A DNA stretch of 64,000 nucleotides from Caldicoprobacter algeriensis. Its GTDB lineage: Bacteria > Bacillota > Clostridia > Caldicoprobacterales > Caldicoprobacteraceae. A model generated the notes under the pieces. The model did no database searches, was not told the DNA's origin, and saw nothing but the letters and a program-made list of their open reading frames with translations. The DNA lies in contig NZ_JAHUQD010000011.1 in the NCBI RefSeq assembly GCF_023838525.1, forward strand, positions 16,300 through 80,299. The letters are read 5' to 3'. The position numbers and the translations under genes are program-made. Below are positions 59,092 to 64,000 of the stretch, piece after piece. The first letter of the stretch is position 1. Each line of letters starts with the position of its first letter.

Positions 59092-60270
59092 ATGAGGACG
59101 GTAGGCACACAGGCAAGGGGCATACGCTTGCCCATAATAAACAAAGGCGATGACCTGGTGGAAATCGTTGCCAAAGCGGTTGTGGAGTCCAGCCGGGCTG
59201 AAGGATACCAATTGAACGATAGGGATATAGTGGGGGTTACAGAGTCGGTAGTGGCCAGGGCTCAGGGGAATTATGCCACCATTGATCAGATCGCAGAAGA
59301 CGTGGCAGCAAAATATCCTGATGGTGAAGTGGGAGTGGTGTTTCCGATACTCAGCCGCAACAGGTTTTCGATGCTGCTCTTGGGCATCGCCAGAGGGGTT
59401 AAGAAGGTTTACCTTCAGCTGAGCTATCCTTCCGACGAGGTGGGCAACCCCATCCTCACCTGGGATGAGCTGGACGAGAAAGGGATCAATCCCTATACGG
59501 ATACATTGACGGAAGAGGAGTTCTATAAATATTTTGGGCACGGAGCAATTCATCCCTTCACCGGCATAGACTATATAAAATACTACAAAGAGCTTGTGGA
59601 AGGGATTACCATAATATTTTCAAATGACCCGAGGGCGATATTGAGGTACACGCCACACGTGCTGGCCGCCGACATACACACCCGTTTTAGAACCAAGCGC
59701 CTGCTGAAACAGGCGGGAGCCAGGACGGTCTATGGGCTGGACGATATCTTGACCCGACCGGTCAACGGCAGCGGTTATCATCCACAGTATGGCTTGCTGG
59801 GCTCGAACAAGGCTTCCGAAACCACCGTCAAGCTTTTCCCCAGGGATGGAGAGGAGTTTGTGAACCGGCTGCAGGCGCGGCTTAAAGAGCTGACTGGCAA
59901 GCACATGGAAGTAATGATATACGGCGATGGAGCCTTTAAGGACCCAGTAAGCGGCATATGGGAGCTGGCAGATCCCGTGGTGTCGCCCGCATACACAAAA
60001 GGGCTGGAGGGTACCCCTAACGAGGTTAAGCTGAAATATCTGGCCGACAATATGGATGACAAGGAAAACATCGAGGAAAAGATAAGAGAAATTATAAGGT
60101 CCAAGGATAAAAACCTTGTGGGGCGCATGATATCCCAGGGTACCACTCCTCGACGTTTGACCGACCTTTTAGGAAGCCTTTGTGACCTGGTGAGCGGAAG
60201 TGGCGATAAGGGCACGCCTGTGGTACTCATTCAGGGATACTTCGATAATTATGCTACTGATGGTGAATGA
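59092..60270 (+). CDS. CofE-like (F420-0:L-glutamate ligase family) protein
   Basis: A 392-residue protein of the coenzyme F420-0:glutamate ligase family. The N-terminus (GIRLPIINKGDDLVEIVAKA) and DIVGVTESVVARAQGNYATI (about 42-61) are the family core, and IYGDGAFKDPVSGIWELADP is the metal/GTP-binding part. It is longer than archaeal CofE (about 250 residues), having an insert of about 100 residues. No other F420 gene is in the window, and the Clostridia are not known for F420, so this is more likely an amide ligase with another substrate. ATG 59092 follows GGAGG at 8 nt. Confidence 0.8.
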   Translation: MRTVGTQARGIRLPIINKGDDLVEIVAKAVVESSRAEGYQLNDRDIVGVTESVVARAQGNYATIDQIAEDVAAKYPDGEVGVVFPILSRNRFSMLLLGIARGVKKVYLQLSYPSDEVGNPILTWDELDEKGINPYTDTLTEEEFYKYFGHGAIHPFTGIDYIKYYKELVEGITIIFSNDPRAILRYTPHVLAADIHTRFRTKRLLKQAGARTVYGLDDILTRPVNGSGYHPQYGLLGSNKASETTVKLFPRDGEEFVNRLQARLKELTGKHMEVMIYGDGAFKDPVSGIWELADPVVSPAYTKGLEGTPNEVKLKYLADNMDDKENIEEKIREIIRSKDKNLVGRMISQGTTPRRLTDLLGSLCDLVSGSGDKGTPVVLIQGYFDNYATDGE

Positions 60271-60286
60271 ACGGCTTGAATTGTTG

Positions 60287-60315
60287 TTGACAGCTTACTG
60301 CGAGGGTGGTATATT
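60287..60315 (+). promoter_or_regulatory. SigA promoter of the glp-like operon
   Basis: Consensus TTGACA (60287-60292), a 17-bp spacer and TATATT (60310-60315). Transcription would start near 60322, giving a leader of about 226 nt. Confidence 0.75.
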
Positions 60316-60344
60316 ATCCTCAGAAGAATCATATAGTTTAGAAT

Positions 60345-60521
60345 CAAATCGCCGGGAAAGCCCACTCTTTTAAGTGTGGGATGAAAGGCGGTTTAATGTA
60401 GTAGGGATGGAAGCCCATCTTCTTCAAAGGTGAGAGGAGGTCATTGTAATAAATAGTGGCTAGAGATGTGTGAGAGCCATATTAGTCAGGCTGTTTACAG
60501 CTTGATTAATATGGCTTTTTT
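60345..60521 (+). promoter_or_regulatory. Attenuator leader of the glp-like operon
   Basis: Three structures follow the promoter. First, a two-tier stem: AATCGCC with GGCGGTT (60347-60353 and 60387-60393) enclosing CCCACTCTT/AAGTGTGGG, with GGGAAAG- and ATGAAA-type internal loops. Second, a small GATGG/CCATC hairpin near 60407-60419. Third, a strong terminator (60475-60484 with 60507-60516, inner pairs, then six T). Premature termination must be overcome to express the operon. In B. subtilis glycerol operons GlpP does this; whether a protein or a ligand acts here is unknown. It matches no riboswitch class I know. Confidence 0.55.
60475..60521 (+). terminator. Intrinsic terminator in the glp-like leader
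   Basis: AGCCATATTA (60475-60484) pairs with TAATATGGCT (60507-60516); an inner part GTCAGGCTG pairs with CAGCTTGAT; T run 60516-60521. It lies only 26 bp before the first gene. Confidence 0.85.
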
Positions 60522-60547
60522 CGTATGAGGGGAGGGGAAGAAACCAA

Positions 60548-62020
60548 ATGTTTGATGTAGCCATTATCGGTGCGGGGGTTGTAGGCTGCAGCATAGCCAG
60601 GGAGCTTGCCAGGTACAAGCTGGATGTATGCGTTTTGGAAGCAAAGTCTGATGTGGCCATGGGGAGCTCGGGTGCCAACAGCGGCATCGTGCATGCGGGC
60701 TATGACTGCAAGCCGGGGACGTTGATGGCGCATCTCAATGTCGTGGGCAATGCCATGTATGATGACATAGCCCGGGAATTGGACGTCCCTTTCAAGCGAA
60801 ACGGTTCGCTGGTTTTGGCATTCACCGATGACGACATGTCAACTCTTAAGCGCTTGATGGATCAGGGCATAAAGAACGGCGTAGCTGGCCTTAAGATCTT
60901 ACCTGCTGAAGAAGTGCTCAAGATGGAGCCCAACTTAAATTCTTCCATCAAAGCGGCACTGTGGGCTCCCACGGGAGGCATTACATCCCCCTTTGAAGTT
61001 ACCATCGCCATGGCAGAGAATGCCGCCGACAACGGCGTACAGTTTTATCTCAACCATGCTGTTTTATCCATTCAAAGGCACAGCGACGGCAAATTCCACA
61101 TTGAAACCTCAGGCGGAACCTTTATCGCTCGGTATGTGATAAACGCAGCGGGCATAAACAGCGACTTGATAAGCCAGATGGTAGGCGATGATTCATTCCG
61201 CATACACCCGCGCAAGGGAGAATACTGCCTGTATGACAAAAAGTGGGGGAGCTTGGTCACCAGCACCATATTCCAGCCGCCGTCGGGGCTTGGCAAAGGC
61301 GTACTGGTTACCCCTACCGTGGACGGCAACCTGCTCATAGGGCCAAACGCTGTGGATATACCCCAGAGGGATGACGTATACACCACCTCAGATGGTTTGA
61401 GCTTTGTATATCAAAAAGCGCTGGAGTCGGTGCCTTTCCTGCCAAGAAACGACGTTATAACCGAGTTTGCGGGATTGAGGGCCATAGCCGATGGGGAGGA
61501 CTTTATAATCCGTCCTTCCCGCAGGGCGGAGGAGTTCATTCAGGTGGCGGGGATTTGCTCGCCAGGGCTTTCGGCCGCCCCGGCAATAGGCAGGTATGTG
61601 GCAAGCATTTTAAACGGCGTTATGCAAAGAAACGGCCATAGGCTGGAGCCTAAGAGGGATTTCAACCCCTATCGCAGGGGTATAAGCCGTTTTAGCGATG
61701 CCGACTGGCATACCCGGGAGGAGCTCATAAAGAAGGACCAAAGGTTTGGACGCATAATATGCAGGTGTGAGATGGTGACCGAGGGAGAGATAGTGCAGGC
61801 CCTTCACAGGAATCCGCCGGCGCTTACGCTAGACGCGGTAAAGCGGAGGACCAGAGCAGGTATGGGGCGCTGTCAGGGAGGATTTTGTACGCCGCGCATT
61901 ATGGAGATAATGGAGAGGGAGCTGGACATCCCCATGGAGCAGATAACCAAAAAAGGGGATGGCTCCAGGATTGTGATGGGGAAGATCAAAGAATTTTTGG
62001 GGGAGGATGCAGGATGTTGA
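60548..62020 (+). CDS. Anaerobic glycerol-3-phosphate dehydrogenase-like FAD protein (GlpA type)
   Basis: A 490-residue FAD-dependent oxidoreductase, probably oxidising glycerol-3-phosphate to dihydroxyacetone phosphate. The dinucleotide motif is DVAIIGAGVVGCSIARELA (3-21), with GANSGIVHAGYD and the DAO-type end GICSPGLSAAPAIGRYV. The C-terminus is a BFD-like [2Fe-2S] domain: ICRCEMVTEGEIVQAL, TRAGMGRCQGGFC. ATG 60548 follows GGAGGGGAAG. It is first in a three-gene unit with a second flavoprotein and DUF1667, an arrangement that in clostridia accompanies glycerol utilisation. It is behind the attenuator leader. Confidence 0.88.
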   Translation: MFDVAIIGAGVVGCSIARELARYKLDVCVLEAKSDVAMGSSGANSGIVHAGYDCKPGTLMAHLNVVGNAMYDDIARELDVPFKRNGSLVLAFTDDDMSTLKRLMDQGIKNGVAGLKILPAEEVLKMEPNLNSSIKAALWAPTGGITSPFEVTIAMAENAADNGVQFYLNHAVLSIQRHSDGKFHIETSGGTFIARYVINAAGINSDLISQMVGDDSFRIHPRKGEYCLYDKKWGSLVTSTIFQPPSGLGKGVLVTPTVDGNLLIGPNAVDIPQRDDVYTTSDGLSFVYQKALESVPFLPRNDVITEFAGLRAIADGEDFIIRPSRRAEEFIQVAGICSPGLSAAPAIGRYVASILNGVMQRNGHRLEPKRDFNPYRRGISRFSDADWHTREELIKKDQRFGRIICRCEMVTEGEIVQALHRNPPALTLDAVKRRTRAGMGRCQGGFCTPRIMEIMERELDIPMEQITKKGDGSRIVMGKIKEFLGEDAGC

Positions 62021-63288
62021 GCATGAAAGCTGATGTGGTGGTCATAGGAGGGGGACCGGCCGGACTGGCAGCGGCTTTGTCCTGTCACAGATACGGCATA
62101 CGGGACATCATCATACTCGAGAGGGATTCACACCTGGGAGGGATACTCCAGCAGTGTATCCATAATGGGTTCGGGCTCCACTGGTTTGGCGAGGAGCTTA
62201 CCGGCCCTGAGTACGCCCAAAGGTTTATCGACCAGGTTGAAAAGGCGCAAATCCCTTATCTCTTGGATACCATGGTGGTGGACATTGATGAGAACAAAAG
62301 GGTCTATGCCGTAAACCCCAAGCATGGGGCGATACAGATACAAGCCAGAGCGGTGATACTCGCGATGGGATGCAGGGAAAGGACCAGGGGTGCCCTCATG
62401 ATCCCTGGAGGGCGACCGGCAGGGGTGTATACGGCAGGCATGGCTCAGAGGCTCATCAACATAGAGGGATATATGCCGGGACGGGAAGTCGTTATACTGG
62501 GTTCGGGGGATATTGGGCTTATAATGGCCAGGAGGCTTACTTGGGAAGGCGCCAACGTCAAGATGGTATGCGAGATCATGCCCTATTCCACCGGGCTTAT
62601 CAGAAACATAAGGCAGTGCCTGGAGGATTACGGCATTCCCATAAGATTCAAGCACACCGTCATAAAGATTCACGGGGGGGATAGGCTTGAAGGGGTGACC
62701 GTCGCCCAGGTGGACGATGAGCGACGGCCCATTCCGGGCACCGAGGAATACGTGTCTTGCGATACTCTTCTCCTATCGGTGGGCCTGATACCCGAGAACG
62801 AGCTCAGCCAGAAAGCCAACGTACAGCTTGACCCTGTGACAGGAGGGCCGGTTGTGGACGAGTACCGGCAGACCAGTGTACCGGGGATCTTTGCCTGTGG
62901 CAATGTGCTACATGTTCACGACCTGGTGGATTATGTAAGCGAAGAGGCCGAGATTGCTGGATACGGTGTATGGCGGTATTTGAACGGCCTGGCCTCTCAG
63001 CACGGCCAGCATGTGGATGGGCGGGTTAAAATAGAGACAGGATACGGGATACGCTACGTTGTTCCCCAGAGGATTTCGGGAGAAGAGGATGTAGAGCTGT
63101 TTTTCAGGTCGGATAATATATATGCTGATGGCGTGGTAGAATTGACTGACGGGCAGGAGGTATTGGTTTCTAAAAGGTTTTTGCGCATCGTTCCGGGGCA
63201 GATGGAGCGGTTTAAAATAAAAAAACAGGCTTTGCCTGGCATAAAGCCTGGTGATAGGCTGATAGTGAGATGGAGAAACCTTGGGTGA
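62014..63288 (+). CDS. NAD(P)/FAD-dependent oxidoreductase, partner flavoprotein
   Basis: A 424-residue pyridine-nucleotide-disulfide-type flavoprotein. It has the FAD motif DVVVIGGGPAGLAAALSCHR (5-24), the NAD motif EVVILGSGDIGLIMARRLTW (about 155-174) and a late FAD-binding GIFACGNVLHVHDLVD. It probably takes the electrons from the GlpA-like subunit through DUF1667 and passes them to NAD or another carrier. ATG 62014 has GGGAGG at 7 nt and overlaps the previous gene by 7 bp. The C-terminal 100 residues carry an extra beta-rich domain. Confidence 0.88.
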   Translation: MLSMKADVVVIGGGPAGLAAALSCHRYGIRDIIILERDSHLGGILQQCIHNGFGLHWFGEELTGPEYAQRFIDQVEKAQIPYLLDTMVVDIDENKRVYAVNPKHGAIQIQARAVILAMGCRERTRGALMIPGGRPAGVYTAGMAQRLINIEGYMPGREVVILGSGDIGLIMARRLTWEGANVKMVCEIMPYSTGLIRNIRQCLEDYGIPIRFKHTVIKIHGGDRLEGVTVAQVDDERRPIPGTEEYVSCDTLLLSVGLIPENELSQKANVQLDPVTGGPVVDEYRQTSVPGIFACGNVLHVHDLVDYVSEEAEIAGYGVWRYLNGLASQHGQHVDGRVKIETGYGIRYVVPQRISGEEDVELFFRSDNIYADGVVELTDGQEVLVSKRFLRIVPGQMERFKIKKQALPGIKPGDRLIVRWRNLG

Positions 63289-63304
63289 AGGGGGGTAAAC
63301 GTCC

Positions 63305-63691
63305 ATGGAACTGATATGCATACTGTGTCCCCGGGGTTGCAGAATGCAGGTTGAACCCAGCGGAGACTACCAGTGGGAGGTAAAGGGCAACGGATGCGGC
63401 CGGGGCAAAGACTACGCTGTTCAGGAGATGACCTGCCCGTTGCGCACCCTTACCACATCGGTGTGGGTGGAAGGGGGAACCCATAGGCTGGTGTCTGCAA
63501 AGACAGACAGGAGCATTCCAAGGGATAAGATAATGGAGGCCTTAAAGCAGACAAAAGGGTTGAAGGTCAAGGCTCCTGTAAACATAGGCGACGTGTTGCT
63601 TCACAATATAGCAGATACAGGCGCCAATTTGATTGCCACTCGAAAGGTGGATAAAGTGCAGCTTTACGTGTTGTTTGATTGTATAAGATGA
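63305..63691 (+). CDS. DUF1667 iron-sulfur-type small protein
   Basis: A 128-residue protein of the DUF1667 family. The N-terminal motif ELICILCPRGCRMQV has the C-x2-C-x3-C pattern, and further Cys lie in GNGCGRGKDYAVQEMTCPLR, so it likely binds an iron-sulfur cluster. The end of the conserved domain is NIADTGANLIATR. In clostridial operons it follows the two flavoproteins and is proposed to act as the third subunit of an anaerobic glycerol-3-phosphate dehydrogenase. ATG 63305 follows GGGGGG at long spacing. Glycerol kinase, which often follows, is not in the window. Confidence 0.88.
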   Translation: MELICILCPRGCRMQVEPSGDYQWEVKGNGCGRGKDYAVQEMTCPLRTLTTSVWVEGGTHRLVSAKTDRSIPRDKIMEALKQTKGLKVKAPVNIGDVLLHNIADTGANLIATRKVDKVQLYVLFDCIR

Positions 63692-63890
63692 AGTTTTGTT
63701 GCTAGGTTATGATAATAAAAATATTTGAATAAACTACCGTACCTAATCATGCAAAATTTTTTACTTTAAATATTTTTGATAGCGTTATATTTATTTTACA
63801 TAAATTGGCAATTAGATACTGGAAAATTATTAACAGCGCTGAGGAGTAAAAATTTTTCGGGCTAATTGTAGGATAAAATACGCCAATCTC

Positions 63891-63952
63891 TTTCAAAAAA
63901 GTGCTAAATATGGTATAATAATACTATAAAAAGTCAGCAAAATAGCACTTTT
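63891..63952 (+). promoter_or_regulatory. Promoter flanked by a 10-bp inverted repeat
   Basis: The extended -10 TGG-TATAAT (63911-63919) has a weak -35 (TTTCAA, 63891-63896). Arms AAAAGTGCTA (63897-63906) and TAGCACTTTT (63943-63952) are perfect inverted copies on each side of the -10 and start site, suggesting two operator half-sites or a looped operator. The preceding 200 bp are very A+T-rich without a gene. Confidence 0.55.
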
Positions 63953-63967
63953 GGGAGGGGATTGGGG

Positions 63968-64000
63968 TTGGCAACAAGAAAAGAAAAAAGAGAGGCAGAA
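63968..64000 (+). CDS. Start of a gene cut by the window end
   Basis: TTG 63968, behind GGGAGGGG, opens a frame giving MATRKEKREAE before the sequence ends. The residues are too few for identification. The inverted repeat over its promoter suggests a tightly regulated, possibly autoregulated gene. Confidence 0.45.
   Translation, partial: MATRKEKREAE

Noticed and set aside
59092..60270. Evidence for coenzyme F420 biosynthesis
   Set aside because: A single CofE-like protein with a large insert and no other F420 gene is not enough.

Overview
The window reads as a chromosomal segment of an anaerobic, endospore-forming member of the Clostridia, probably thermophilic. The evidence is the sporulation genes (spoIIP, spoIVA, a YhcN/YlaJ-type lipoprotein), hybrid-cluster protein with its ferredoxin partner, strong AGGAGG ribosome sites with many GTG/TTG starts, and a gene for branched polyamine synthesis (bpsA), which is typical of thermophiles. 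No plasmid, prophage or CRISPR array is visible. I cannot name a species.

Layout. 1-2520: the end of a polyol/sugar-acid dehydrogenase, followed by a decaying sugar locus (LacI head fused to a NagB-like remnant, then a broken Gfo/Idh/MocA oxidoreductase). 3080-5535: a solitary beta-class DNA methyltransferase and an endonuclease III-like glycosylase. 5650-9727: a small basic protein, a LysE-type exporter, an SGNH hydrolase, then the methionine-salvage pair mtnP-mtnA behind a long structured leader. 9836-12171: sporulation lipoprotein, esterase and MgtC-like membrane protein. 12456-15835: ferredoxin-hcp operon divergent from a Crp/Fnr regulator (nitrosative-stress module). 16033-20685: a PdxR-like MocR regulator divergent from pdxS across a repeat-bearing 549-bp gap, then bpsA and yjbQ.

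21074-25820: pseudouridine synthase, a free-standing pyruvate-kinase C-domain protein, an A+T-rich fluoride-resistance operon (fluoride riboswitch, shortened DUF6062-like gene, two crcB genes), then DUF1614-spoIIP. 26008-33245: a morphogenesis/housekeeping block (two DUF3189 genes, DUF512 radical-SAM protein, der, plsY, gpsA, spoIVA). 33294-35791: acyl-CoA synthetase with an XRE-cupin regulator on the minus strand. 36385-40816: paired M16 peptidases, lgt, a thiamine-binding protein and a holin-like membrane protein. 40918-41952: a truncated Phd/YefM antitoxin beside an eight-tRNA operon on the minus strand. 42221-48988: RlmI-like methyltransferase and a two-component system plus ABC transporter of the BceRS-AB type with a recognisable operator.

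49337-56508: AzgA-type purine permease on the minus strand, and a complete branched-chain amino acid ABC transporter (liv) operon ending in a CBS-ACT protein. 56600-58711: an IS200/IS605-type TnpB remnant next to an N-terminally truncated ECF sigma factor and a broken anti-sigma-like gene. 59092-60270: a CofE-like ligase. 60287-63691: an anaerobic glycerol-3-phosphate dehydrogenase-like operon (two FAD proteins and DUF1667) behind a leader with a strong intrinsic terminator, suggesting antitermination control. The window ends in the first codons of another gene.

The most interesting unexplained features are RNA or DNA control elements: the mtnP leader, the glp-like leader, the 14-bp repeats between pdxR and pdxS, the helically phased GTCAC repeats before the ABC genes, and the inverted repeat around the last promoter.
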